DNA from: JBAXTE01 sp963556065
GTDB taxonomy: Bacteria; Bacteroidota; Bacteroidia; Bacteroidales; WCHB1-69
Direction of reading: 5' to 3'
Assembly: GCA_963556065.3 (NCBI GenBank)
Contig: CAUVYH020000016.1
Span: 43,598-107,597, forward strand
DNA: 64,000 nucleotides
Below are positions 1 to 12,400 of this stretch, piece after piece. Below the pieces are notes generated by a model. That model did no database searches. It saw nothing but the letters and a program-made list of their open reading frames with translations, and was not told the origin of the DNA. Both the position numbers and the translations under genes were made by a program. Every line of letters starts with the position of its first letter. Within the stretch, counting starts at the first letter, position 1.

Positions 1-3000
1 CTGTTGTTTTTATGCCCTGCAACATGCGTATATCGAAGTTTTTCTCTTCCACGGTATAGGGAATGGGTTCCTGTGCCGTGCCGTCCTGTGCATAGACCTC
101 TTTCCGCAGGGGCACTGCCTCTTAATGCCCGGCAGGCTTCGCGGGCTTCCACTGCGGTAAGTCCCTCGGGCAGAATGGTGTCGGGCAGCAGCCACGCCTG
201 GCTGTCGCCGCCGAAATATTCTTCGGCAAACTGCCTGCTGATTTCCGTCCGGTTTTTTGAAAAATCCCGTATGAAACCAGGTCTTCACATATACCGGCGG
301 TACAAAAGTTTCCGTCAGTTGATTGGAACCAACCGGCGATTGAGCGCTTTCGTTCGGTGATTGAGCGTAGCCGATCGGTGATTGAGCGTAGCCGATCGGT
401 GATTGAGCGTAGCCGAAATCACCGTATTTTTCCGTATCCCACTGTTCCACCATTCCAAAGCCTCTAAACTCGCGTTCGTCGTGGTCGTAGTAGCCGTGAT
501 GGTATGCGTAGCGGTTTGTAAACACGCTTCCGGTGACTTCGTCGTGGATTTCGACGTGTTCCAGCACATGCACGGGAAAAGGCAGGCGGGTAATCCATGG
601 ATGTCCCGACAGTTTGTCGCGAAGGTAGTATTTGGTAGATGTGGTGTATTGCAGTTTGGTGATGCCGCCCATGCCGTTGTCGGATTCGATCATCAGGTAG
701 GGTTTTATCCCGCTGGTGAGTTCCAGATAGCGCATCTTTCTACTTTGCGACGGGCGTTTGCTACTCCAGATCAGACACGAGGTGCCGTTGCCGAACAAAT
801 CGACGACTTCGGCATTTGCCATGGAGTCCACTTGCGGAAAGTTGTTGATTTCCTCGGCTTCGCTCCAGCTGTTTCCGGCCTGGTTTTTCCAGTATCTGGT
901 GGTGGTGCTTCCAAAATAGACGATGTCGGTGGTGCCGGTACCGTCCACATCGGCCAATCTGATTTGCGAGGGGTTAAACCGGTCGGGTTGCTCGTAGTGC
1001 GGCGGGTTTGCCATCATCACTATTTCGCCAAAGCGTCCGTAGCCGAGGTTGGGCCAGTAGCAAAGGGTGCCGTTGGTGATGCGGACGATGTCCGGGAGGC
1101 CGTCGCCGCTCATGTCGGCCAGGTATATTTGTTTGAGCTCGTCGGAGAAGATGGCTTTGGGGCCCTTTTCTTCGGTGGTATTGCAACGAAGTCGACGGTA
1201 GTTGCCGTAACCTTTTTTACCTTCACTTAGATATATTTCAAAGTAGTCGCCTTTGCCAATGATGATATCGCCCAGTCCATCACCACTTAAATCCACGATT
1301 TTTATATTGGGGTCGCTCAGGTTCAAGTTGGGCATCTCTGCAAAGTTGGCAAATGGTTGCCACTGCTCGTTTTCGTCGCGGGTATAAAAACCGTTCATTC
1401 CGGGGGCGTTGATCACCAGTTCGGGCAATCCGTCGGAATCGACGTCGGCGAGGTGGAACGATGATTTTTTGGTGTTTACGGCTGCCGGTTTCAGCAGTTC
1501 GCACCGCATACCGCCCAATACCAGTTCGGGTTCGGTGGGTGTGCCTGCAACGGGTTCTTCGTAGTAGCGTTGGTCGCCCTTGTTGGGGATGAAGTACCAC
1601 GCGTTCTGGTCTTGTTTTAATATCCCGTTGATGCCTTCGCTGTAGAGGTCGGCCCATTGACTGCTTCGTCCATCGACTCCATCGGGGATGTTGTGGAGCA
1701 TTTCGGGGGATACTTCGTATATTTTACTGCCCAATTTCGCTTCGGAATAGGTAAAGCTCAACGTGGGCAACTCTTCGCTGTTGCCGTTCAGGTATCCTTT
1801 ATGGGTGGCTGTTTTCAGCAGTGCCAGATGTTTGTCCATGTGCTCGTCTTCGAGGTAGTCGAAGTCGGTGGATTTTACCAATACCGGGGTGCTGCCGAGT
1901 TCGGTGAACTGGTGGAACATCAGCACCCGCTTGCAAAGTCGGTAGGTGCGGATCTCGAAACCGGCCTTGTAGGTGGAGAACGGGTCTTTTCGGCAGGTCC
2001 ATTCCTGAGACGATGCCACCTGCGGGTTGGATGCCGGATGGTCGCCGTAGTCGAATACCAGCCGGAAGTGCCAGTCGCTTGCGTAAGCGGGTACTGCCGG
2101 ATACACGGGGGTGTAAATTGCCGCGTTGCCGTAGCGGACTTGCTTCAGGTACAGGTTGGTCAGGCATTCGCTGGTTTTCCGGCGCTGGTGCTCATAGACT
2201 TCGCCTGCTATTCCGCTGCCGGTTTCCGCCGTGTAGTCTTCGCGCTTGTATTCAAACTCGATCAGATTGCCTTTGGCATTCCAGCTTTTTTCTATCAGCC
2301 ACGTGAATACCTGTTCGGGATGCCTCGGATTGGCGATTACCGCCTGCGGGTTCAGCCCGTATATACTGGTGATGTTCTCCTTGGAGATGCTCCGCCAGTG
2401 GCTCACCTTGTTTGTGGTGTCGTACCACCGCTCGATTACCGCAAACAGTCCTTCGGTTCTTGGCCGGTATGGGAACACCCGGTAGGCTCCCTCCGTTCGG
2501 GTGTCGTGCTTCCATTTTCCATCCGCTTCGTCAAGTTTCAGGACGGGAACCAGATCTTCGGCTCCCGACAGGATGAACGTGTCCGACTCGTTGTTTTCCA
2601 AATCCAGGTATTGGGGTAGACCTTTATCTGTTTTTCGTGATACTGAGGGGATGCCTACATTCCAGCCGAGGCCAAACGGGCCGTTGCCCGATCCGCTGTC
2701 GTAGCCCAGAGCCAGTTGCGGGGTGAACTCGCCCCGTCCGGCACTGATGGTCAGCGGGACGGTGTATGAGCCGGTGCCCGTTACCGGATTGGCCTGAAAC
2801 TTCTCGCCCATCCCGTGTATGGCGCCACCGCCTTTGGGCAGGTTTACAAACGACTGCTTTCCTGCCGGTGTGGTTTCGTTCTTCTCGCCCGATGCCTCTT
2901 TCCCCGATTGGGCCGGTTGCTTGCTCCCGGCATCTTCTGCCGGCTGCTTGCCCTTGGGGTCTCCTGCATCCGGTTTTGTATGTTTTTTTTCGTCCTTGTA

Positions 3001-3006
3001 TTTCAT
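1..3006 (-). CDS. TcB-like (SpvB domain) Tc toxin subunit, partial and apparently frameshifted
   Basis: This is the B subunit of a Tc toxin, which in known systems forms the cocoon and beta-propeller that docks on the TcA pore. Residues 1-60 are low-complexity K/E/P/G. A SpvB-type domain follows (GTGSYTVPL, then LGYDSGSGNGPFGLGW). FG-GAP/VCBS-like repeats sit near residues 519, 577, 635 and 689 (ADVDSDGLPEL, VDLSGDGLGDI, ADMSGDGLPDI, ADVDGTGTTDI), then a TcdB-middle-type stretch. No signal peptide is seen. The open frame runs to base 10, but homology moves to a second frame near 253-264 (giving ISRQFAEEYF, AVEAREACRALRG) and to a third near 105-125 (giving LRKEVYAQDGT and NFDIRMLQ), which is open to base 1. 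The C-terminal part and any RHS/TcC toxin lie outside the window. Three near-identical 21-bp repeats plus a diverged unit code for GYAQSP units near residue 870. The gene is visibly richer in G+C than its neighbours. Confidence 0.85.
334..424. repeat. 21-bp tandem repeat inside tcB-like gene
   Basis: Three near-identical units begin at 355, 376 and 397, and one diverged unit begins at 334. Each is 21 bp, so the reading frame is kept and the minus strand codes for repeated GYAQSPI-type heptapeptides. The last unit ends in AATCACCG, which is the inverted complement of the CGGTGATT that opens each unit, so the final unit can form a hairpin. The core (GCTACGCTCAATCACCG on the minus strand) resembles short dispersed repeats I know from Bacteroidota genomes; that link is from memory. 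Confidence 0.8.
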
Positions 3007-3441
3007 TGTCGGTTTATTTTAAATTTCATTAAAATAGTGCGTTTATGAAAATTTGTCTTCCGCCAAATGGCGGATTTGGGGTAAAATAAATTTTCATCAC
3101 ATCACTCACATTTTTTCAATTAACGGTCTAAATTTCAGCAATTTTTTGTCCTTAATTTTTTTTGCTCAATTTCTTTATCTATCGTTAATTTTCAATCACT
3201 ATTGTTCGATAAATTTTCAATATTTTTTCACCCCTTGTCCCTCCCGCGATTGCGAGATAAATTCCGAGAAAAATATTGAAAACTAAATCTTAATCAATTT
3301 GATTTTCAATGCCACCCTTTAGGCGATGCAGTGAGCTTTGCCGAACTGGTCGGGGTAAAAGCATTGAATATCAGGATAAAAACTCAAATTAAATCAAGTT
3401 TCGGCGGCCAACAAAGCAACCGCCGAAACTCAATGATAAAT
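3007..3441. other. tcA-tcB intergenic region
   Basis: This 435-bp gap separates the TcA-like gene from the TcB-like gene. It is AT-rich except for short GC islands. It holds a terminator-like hairpin just after the tcA stop (3397-3430), a 14-bp inverted repeat (arms 3214-3227 and 3269-3282) and a small dyad TCCGCC-AAAT-GGCGGA at 3059-3074. I found no convincing minus-strand TAnnTTTG promoter box for tcB and no credible gene. Confidence 0.6.
3397..3430 (-). terminator. Stem-loop after tcA-like gene
   Basis: A perfect 11-bp inverted repeat (AGTTTCGGCGG and CCGCCGAAACT) around a 12-nt loop lies 11 bp past the TcA-like stop codon. On the minus strand it is followed by T-rich but not uninterrupted sequence, so it is probably a Rho-independent or attenuating terminator between tcA and tcB. 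Confidence 0.6.
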
Positions 3442-6400
3442 TTAGTCGTTAGTAGGAGGAGTCTGCCCCAAAACCACAGCAAACAAGACATTTTCGAGTT
3501 TTGTGATATCGCAAGCAAGTTTCAATTTCCAAGTTCCCAATGTGTCATGATTAGAATGATCCTCTAACTTGAATACGTTTCCACCATAAGTTAATGGCCT
3601 CCAAGTAGCAGGTGTATTATTGAATGGATCAATAATTTGAATTCCAATACTCGATTCGTCTTCTTCGGATAAAGGCAAAGCTAAAATCTCCCAAAGCTTA
3701 TCTACTTTATTTAAATTTGCAAAGTACGGCAGCTGTTCCGCTTTCAATTCAAATGTCATCTCTTTATTTGTATTTGACAACATCTGGTTCCATTCTGCCG
3801 GAAAATCGTGCTTCAAACTTAACAGTACGGCCGCATTTGTCGGAAGCATTGCCTTCAAAGCAGCCGTTGCAGCCTCGGCAAGTACAGCTCCCCCGTCGCG
3901 GGCGGTGTAGTTGATATGAATAATTACATCGGACAAGCTACTGAAATTAAACATATTGGTCTCTTTCGGCAACGAAATTTTCCAGTCGCTGACCACTCCC
4001 GCACCTTCGAAAGGCAAGTAGCGTTCGTCGTTGAAGTTCATTTCGAACACTCCGGCATCGTTTTGTCCGTGGCTGGTGGCAATCGATTGAATGGCACCGA
4101 ATTGTTTGGTAAAACGATTGTCTTCTCCTTGGGTAGGAGCTGCATACGTTTCACCTTTCAAATTGCTTATTCTCACGGTATTATTAAGCAACGTGAGCGT
4201 ACAATTAACTCCGGTATAAGGTCCACTAATATTCGGAATACTGATGGAAACCGATTTGATGCGGCGCATATAATGTCCGGGATAATCCATATCAAACAAC
4301 CATTCGGGCAACGTAATAAAGGTACTTCCGCTGCTTATGATGTCAATCAGGTTTTGAGGGAACATCTGTGCCAGCGAAATATGCTTGGTAAGTTCCATGT
4401 TGCGTTTGTTGTTGTCGATATAAGCGGCATCCAGACGATGCAAATCGTACATCAGCTTATCGCCGGCAAGCAACCCCTTTTTGGCATTATCCCAATATCC
4501 AAAGTTGATAAAATAATTCGAGTCGGTAATTCCAAGCTCATAACGATAGCAGGCTTCGGCTTTTTTGGCCATATCGTAAGCCAACTGGTACGACTTAAAG
4601 TAGAACGAAGTGACCTGTTTCAGCATCCAGTTGTAGAGTTCTTCGTTGGTAAACTTGCTGCTGTAGTACTCGTCGGTCGTCTTCAGTTGTTCAATCTGCA
4701 AATCCTGATTTTCCAACTCTTTCTCCGCAATTTGCTTCCTGATTTCAGCAGCCGCTGATTGCTTGTTTAACTGAGCAATTTCTTGAGTGGCCTGAGTGGC
4801 TTGGAAGTCCCAGTCCTGCTGACGACGCTTATAACTACCCATAGTTGCTAACATGGAGGCATGTTTATCAACGCTTTGCGCAAATGCACTTATGGATTGA
4901 GTTACACCTGTCATTAGTGCTGAAATTTTTGTTCCATCTGTAATCGTGGAACTAAAAAAAGGAGCAAATCCTGAAGTCCCAGTTTCAATTTTCGGTATCA
5001 AATTTAGAACTGATGCTGCTAAATAATTTGGGACAATAATATCATTTATTACAGCCGAAGCGATATTTAACGCATAAGCCCCTGTTTCTAATCCATTCAT
5101 AAATTCTCGACTGGAATAGTAGTTATACTTTTGCTGTGCCAACTTAATGGCTTCGTTCTGTGCATTCATGTTTTCTTCGGCTTCGGTAATCTGCATTTTA
5201 CGCACCTGCTTGGCTGCCTGCTGCATATTTATCTCCTGCGAAGAACGTAACAAAGCCAAACTTTCGGCATCCCTTTTTTCGATGGTCGAAAGAATCTTTT
5301 CACCTAATTGTTTTACCTCGCTACAGAACTCCATGGCTTTTTGTGCCACGGTGCGGAACCGGTAATTGGGCATCGAAGCGGAACTGTCGGCTAGAACCGA
5401 GGCAATGTCCAGTCCCATAGCGGCAGCCCGAACGAGTAATGCCGGATCAATCGGCGGTTCAAACAATGCCAGTTGTCGTTCCACGCCTTCGATATTCATG
5501 CAATGACGAATCTTGTACAAGCGGTCTTCCACGGTATCCCAATAGGTAAGCAATTGATCGTTGAACGGGATGCAGAAATGGGTGGCATCGATACGTGGCA
5601 ACTGGGTTTTGCTCGTGCGAAGAGAAACTGCAATTTTGCGGCCCTGCACACTGCATTTATTCACATCCGCTTTGGATACGGCTTTCATTGTCGTGTTACG
5701 TACCGCCGAACTTAACGTCTGCATCGTAGAACCGGAGTGATCGCTTTCGAAATTATATCTTACCGTACTTTCAAAAACAGATACCGGATCTTGTCCAATG
5801 ATGGTATGTGAACTTTCCTCTAAAATCTTAGTGAACGTTTTTCCGAATTCGGGGTTTACCTTTGCCGGCATTTTTTGAGGACGATCGCCCAAGATTTCAG
5901 AGGCCAGAATATACAACAACGTGGCTTCGTTAATCGATTCGATGGTATCGCGACGGAATAGCTGGTCGGCCCATGCAATCAAATTATCGATATATTTCAT
6001 CACCACCGTGCGCTGGTAGGCCACCGGACGATAACGTGCAATCAAGTGCGGCATAAACGGATTTTCCAACCATGCTTTTACCTGATCGGCAAATTCATTA
6101 TTATTGCTGCTTACTGAATTTAAAATATTATAAATGTTTTGCAAACGAACGGAATCGCTATTCATCTCGTAAAACGGTTTGGTCACCCAAAACCTTTGCG
6201 TTCCGGAGGAAGTGCCGGTATCCATCGGGTTAAATATGGTATGAAACCAATTCATGGCATCTTCAAACTTCTGGTTTTCGCTCAGCTTGCACGCGATAAA
6301 CAACGGCGCATGGAAGAATAATTCCCAGTTATAAACGGAGTAAGCTCCTCCAAAGGCAAAGTCCACAATTTCCTTTCGATAATATTCGGATGTGTTTGCT

Positions 6401-9400
6401 CCGTTTTGTGGGGTATACTCAATGTTGAAATCATAATTATTTCCCGGAGAAATAGTTTCCGGACTAACCTGAATATTTCTGTTCAGTACTCCTTCTACAC
6501 CAACACGGTTTAGCTCACGAATAAAGAGTTTTGCATACGGATGATAGAACGGCGTAACATTATAATTTACAGATGTGTTATTATTGTAGATTACAGGTTG
6601 GATGCTGAACACTCTCCCCGAATCGTTAAAGAAAAATTGATTGGATAAAAAATTTTCATTAATGCAATTTTGAACATTCTGTGAGTTGTTCTGAAAAGAC
6701 AACATGACTGTGGGTGTTTTAAAATTTGTGTGCAATATATCTATTGTGCTCAAGTTTCTGATAGCTTTAATTGTTGCACCCTGTGCTCCATTCGGATTAT
6801 TGTATAATAAATTATCCTCGAACTTAATATTATCTGAATGGTAATAGTCAATATGGTTTTCAAATTTCTCAGGGATTGTAAACGGATCCATTTTGGCCGT
6901 AATTTCTTCCCACATGTGAGTATATATATCCCTTCTCAAGGTGTCAATATACTTCGAATTTGTGCTTACAACATCCCCATCAAAATTAAATTGCCCCTGT
7001 ATATAATAATTATTATTTTCTTTCGGCAAATTAGATACATATAATGACATTATCAAATTATTATTCGAAATACCAGATGTTAGCATATATCCAGAAGAGG
7101 ACAAATCAGCATTCAGATTATTAATAACTTTTTTTCGACTAACTTTTGGAGATGTCCATTTCCCTTTCTTTAAAATACTCCAACATAGTTGAAATTCTTC
7201 ATATTTACAGGGATCCACTTCGTTACTTATCTTTTTATAGATTTCTGCTTTTTGGCTATAATCAGAATTATATGTAAAGCTGGGTTTTAAACTTTTATCT
7301 ACTTTTAAAAGCCAGAATAAATACAGCTTCCGATTATATACTTGAGGAAGAACAACTTCTCCTTTTATTTCCATATCAATTTTTTCCCAGGCACTCCATG
7401 TACCATAGTTGCCATTAAACACGCGGTAATAGTATAAATAAGGGCTGGAGCTGGTGCGTGCAATCACATGCAGCAAATTGGTATCCGTGTCCGTTTCGTG
7501 ATATAAACCGCAAACATTTAATTTGGAAACATCATTCAGCTTTTGCAGGTAGTTTTGGTAAACGTCTTCGGCCAAGTCTTTAGTAATATCTCCGCCATTC
7601 AATTCATCTTCCAAATCTTTAAAAAACGGAGTTTTATCGTCTCTCAAATCGGGCTCAATCCAGTTTTCGGGATAGAGGAATACTTTACGGTTGGCTTCCC
7701 ACACCCGGTAGTTCTTCATCCAGGTCCATTGTCCCCAGTCGTTGTTTCCTTCTGTGCTCACATACGGCTCAAGATTTAAGAAACACCGTTGCACAAACAA
7801 CTGCACCGAGCTCATGGCCAATTTAATTCGTGATGTAAGCTGGCATGCAATCATTTCAGGATCGACCAGAAAATAGAAATACAAGTCGTTTTTATTGTAC
7901 CAGGTGGTGCCATAACGTATACTCCGTTGGGAGTCTTCAATTAAAAAGTTGCATAATGCATTACATTTGCTTTCGCGAATCGGTTTTTGAATCGGACGTA
8001 CTGCTTCCAACCATTCATCATCGGAATACCGAGCCTTTACCCCGGCTTTTACCCCCGCATCTTCCGCCTCAATGGTTGTCCACGAGAATATTTCACTTAT
8101 CTTGCAATTAATCGTTTCTGCGAAATACACGCAGTTGATAATGCGCAAATAGGTTTCCGGTTTTTTAACAGCAGTTGTCAACGATAAATTCACTAAAACG
8201 GTATCTACATCCGTTTCGCTAAAACCGGTGAGTTTTGCAAACAATGGCGTTGCCGCACCGGAATTAGCCGACATCAACACATCGTAAATGCTCACGTTGT
8301 TATACGAGTAATCGTTGTCGGTAGTAATGGCCGGGTAGCTTTTATTTATCGATATTATATCCGAAATGCGCCTCATATCGGAAGCTTTAATCTGCTTAGC
8401 ATCAGCCGAAATCAACTTAAAAGTACTCCAATTGAACCCTCCGTGATCATGGTATTGTCCAATGTGCCATTCCGCCTCAGCATCTGTCATTTTGGTGCTG
8501 TTAATCAACAAACAAGATTTTGAAAGCAGATAGTAGCATTTATACACATCCACGGGAATATTGGAATTATCCGCTACAATTTTTTCATGTATTTTAATAA
8601 ATAAATCAGAGGTAAGAATATCTGTTATACTAAATTTCAAAAACAAGAAAGACGAAATCTCCATTGATATGTCGAATTGTTTGCAAACAGTTTTTTGAAC
8701 AGTTGCAATCAACTCGGTATTCTTCTCAAATTTATAAAGAAAATCGAGTATCAATTCCGAACGGGTAATAATATCCGAAATTCCAATACTTGAGCTTTTT
8801 GTCAATGTGGAAACCAATGTATCAATTGCAGTTGCATCACCATCCCAAATATTAGAAAAATGCTTTTGGATAAATTCAACACGTTTTTCTTCTTTTTCCT
8901 CCCAAATGCCATGTATCAGATTTAATATTGCAGTCATTGCCTCGTCTTCTTTGAAAGAATCAAACTCCGATAAATCTTTTTTACAAGCGAATGGCAATAA
9001 AAAGGATAAAATATAATTGTTCCTATCTACCTGCGTTTGAGGTGAAACAAGAAAATCGCAAGCTGCACTAGTATCAGAAATAAAACCATTAAAATGTGTT
9101 TTTATAAATTTCGTCTTAGCTTCATCATCTGGTAAATATAAATTGGTATATTCAATAATATCGTTTACCTTAAGAAATTCGGTACTATTATTAAATTGAG
9201 AAAAATAAGACAAGAAGCGTTTGGACAAAACATATTTTAATTTTGGATTTTCATTCACAAGATCATCCGAGGTATTGTATTTCCAAATTACGTCATTACA
9301 GAGTTGGGATAATTCATCAATAAACAGTTCGAGTGTGGATTTTTGCTGTTTGGTATCCGGTGTAAAATCAGCATCGCCATACCCGTAGTTTAGCAGGTAG

Positions 9401-12400
9401 TACAACGAATCGGCCGATAATTTTAGTTTTTTAAGCTTGTCAAAATCGCTCAGGAACCGGCTTGTGCTTTCAACACTTGCAAATATTTCCGAGAAATCGG
9501 CCGGAATGGTATCCTGCATCACACTTATCCATGTAAACAGCTCTTTTACCTTAATCTTCAAAACTTTCGCAAATTTTGCCCAGCGATACATTTTTGCGAT
9601 ATTTTCAAAAGTTCTTTCGTTCGTAGGCAATTGGGCAGCCAAAAGATCAAATGTCCCATCATCAATTTGCAATGCACACATCAATGTGTTTCTAACATCC
9701 GCAAGAATAATGGGAGATGACGGATCTTCATGTGCAAGCACCTTAAATTGTCTGTTGTCGGCATCATCAAGTTCCATGTATTTATTTAAGGGATTACTGA
9801 CCGATTTGCTTAAAAAGAGCCGGTCGTACATCGGTAGAATCGATTTTAACGAAAAGTCAAACCGGATGTGCGTATCGATGTTTCCGTAAAATGCAAGCAG
9901 TTGCTCGGTTTTAAGTTTCAGCCTGGTTTTAATCTTATCAAAATTCATCAAATTAATCAGATTAATCGAGTCATTAGATACAACCGGATTTATAATGGAA
10001 TTCGACAATAAAAGATCCAGTTCCCACATTTCGAACGATGCTTTTCGATACAAGCGGACAAAACGATGTGCCCGGTCATATTGGTTTGCATTTCCTGTCA
10101 CCGTTTTACTGTCGCAAGAACAATTGGCATCTAATCCGCCAACAATAGTCAACCCGACCCATTTAATATTCTTCATCAGGTCATACATTTCATGACAATC
10201 GAGCCCGGTTTTCTTCATAAATTCTTCGGCACCCATTGTATAATCAGAGCCCAAAGGATTTTCCACATTCCATGCTTTTTGGTTACGATTTGCTATAACA
10301 CTATAATTTCCACTTCCGTCAGGAAAAGCGATGTCGGTTGCTAATATAAAATTTTTCTCCACTTCGGTCAGCCCAAAATATTCCGCAGCAATGTCTGCAT
10401 CGGAAGCTTCGGTTAACGACTTTTGAAATGCTTCCATCAACGCGTATCTTTTTACGCCTGACTTTTCTAAAAAGCCCCTTGTTTCCTGACGATATAGGTC
10501 ATACGAAGAATAAATCGGGTAAAGTACTTTTTTAAGTCCCCTGTATGCGTCGTCATTTACATGCTCGGGAGCCGCCAAAAGTTCTTTGGATGTTAGGGTG
10601 GTCTGATAAGAGCTGGATGCAGCTATACCCACAACCTTATTTTCCAAAATCTCGTTCACCAGATCGATATATGGCATTGCGGTATCTGCATTTAAACAGT
10701 TTAACTGAATATTTTCTATATCCGGTCTTCGCTCCTTTAATATTTCACGTACGCTGAATTGGCCTCCCGCCCCATTATCTTTCAACGATTTCAGTCCATC
10801 CAGATAAGTCAGCACATCAAGCAAGTACGCCGAGGGACTATAAACAGATGCACAGTGTTCGCAGTTGCAGTAGTCCGTTGAGCCGAAAAGAGCTTCTATG
10901 TTCGGGAAATCTTTTATCAACCGTTTCATTAGATCCGAATCAATTACAGGCATAATAGATCTGGGTTCTCCTTTCGAAAAATCGGAACGGATACTGGTAA
11001 AAGCAGCAAGGGATCCCGCATACCTGGATGTTGCCAGTTGAAATACTTTGGCTGCTTCATCCTTGGAAATGCCTTTCGAGGTAAGCGTGCGTTCAACATT
11101 ATCTTTTCCCGTAAAATACAACTGGCTTGCCGAGTGTATTTTAGCATCAAGTAATGCCGTGGCACACTGGGGAGTAGGGCTTAGCCTGAATGCACTTTGA
11201 ACCGCTTTTAATTCATTAATTTGGGCTTTCTTCTCTTCATCTGTTCCAGTTGGATGAAATTTATCGTCCACAGAATCAACAAGTAAGTCAAATTTATCCG
11301 GATTCTCATATATAAAGCCTTCGATCGTATCAAAATATTTTAATCCATGTTGCCCGCTTCTGCCGGCTCCGGCAATATAGGAAACATCGGGGTACGTCTT
11401 TTCATTATTCCCGACCAACGTGTCGGCATAATTGCTGATTTTTTCTTCTTCGGTTTTTCCCGGAGTGTTTGACGGATAGCCTTGCTTACCACCTGAAATT
11501 AATTCACGGATAATATCTGTCCAACCATCTTTTGAGACCTTGGCTAGATTTCTAACGGAGTTTATATCATCCAATTTCACCATCTTTTCTTTAGCATATT
11601 GGAGCATTGGTGGATGGTTGTCGGTAACATGCCCCAACCCGAAAGTGATCACTGTTTTTTTCACATTATCCGTTCCGTATTCATTCTCTTTATCCAATAA
11701 TGCTTTTTTAAACTCAACCAAATCCGCATTTAGATCAAAAAACAGTGACGAAACTTCACTTTTTTGCGTATCGGTTAGCGTTGTTGAAGCAAATTTGAAC
11801 AACGAGCCTACAGACATGTCCCCAATAAGAAGAGGCTTATCCATTCGGAAACCGTCCCGAAGTTTTTTTAATTGAGCAAGAACATCTTCAATCTCTTTCG
11901 TGAAATCAGTAAATGGAATATAGTAATAGTTGTAAGCATTTGTAGTAATTGTTCTTTGATTCTCTTCGTCAATAAAAACGATGGATTTCAGCAACTCACC
12001 ACTCAAATCTTCCACATACTTAATCCAATTCCGGTTTGGATTAAAAACTCCATTCATAATATCGTTTGCAAAAGTTTGAATAAATCCCATCCACAAATTA
12101 TCGGAACCAAAATCCGAGTATATTTTTTCTTTGGTTATTGTCTGAATGTAAGACTTCCACGAAAATTCATCACCGTATTTTTTATTCAAGATATCGTTTG
12201 CCAATCCTTCAATATAGGTGTTCCAACTTGCTGAAGGGCAAAAAGTAACAGGGATAAGCAACTCCTTTATCTTCGAATCCAAATATGCTGTCCATTCAGA
12301 CAAGGTATGTGTATTTTTAATAATTTCTGCAACTAATAAACCTAAAAAAGAGCTCCAACCCGAAGTTGAAAAGAAATAAGAATTCATTAGATTTTTTGTC

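Noticed and set aside
403..2619. Long plus-strand open frames (275 and 320 codons) across the TcB-like gene
   Set aside because: They lie opposite a gene with clear TcB homology in GC-rich DNA, show no domain or promoter of their own, and are mirror frames.
3331..3567. Plus-strand 78-codon frame spanning the tcA end
   Set aside because: It overlaps the terminator hairpin and the conserved tcA C terminus and has no recognisable protein character.
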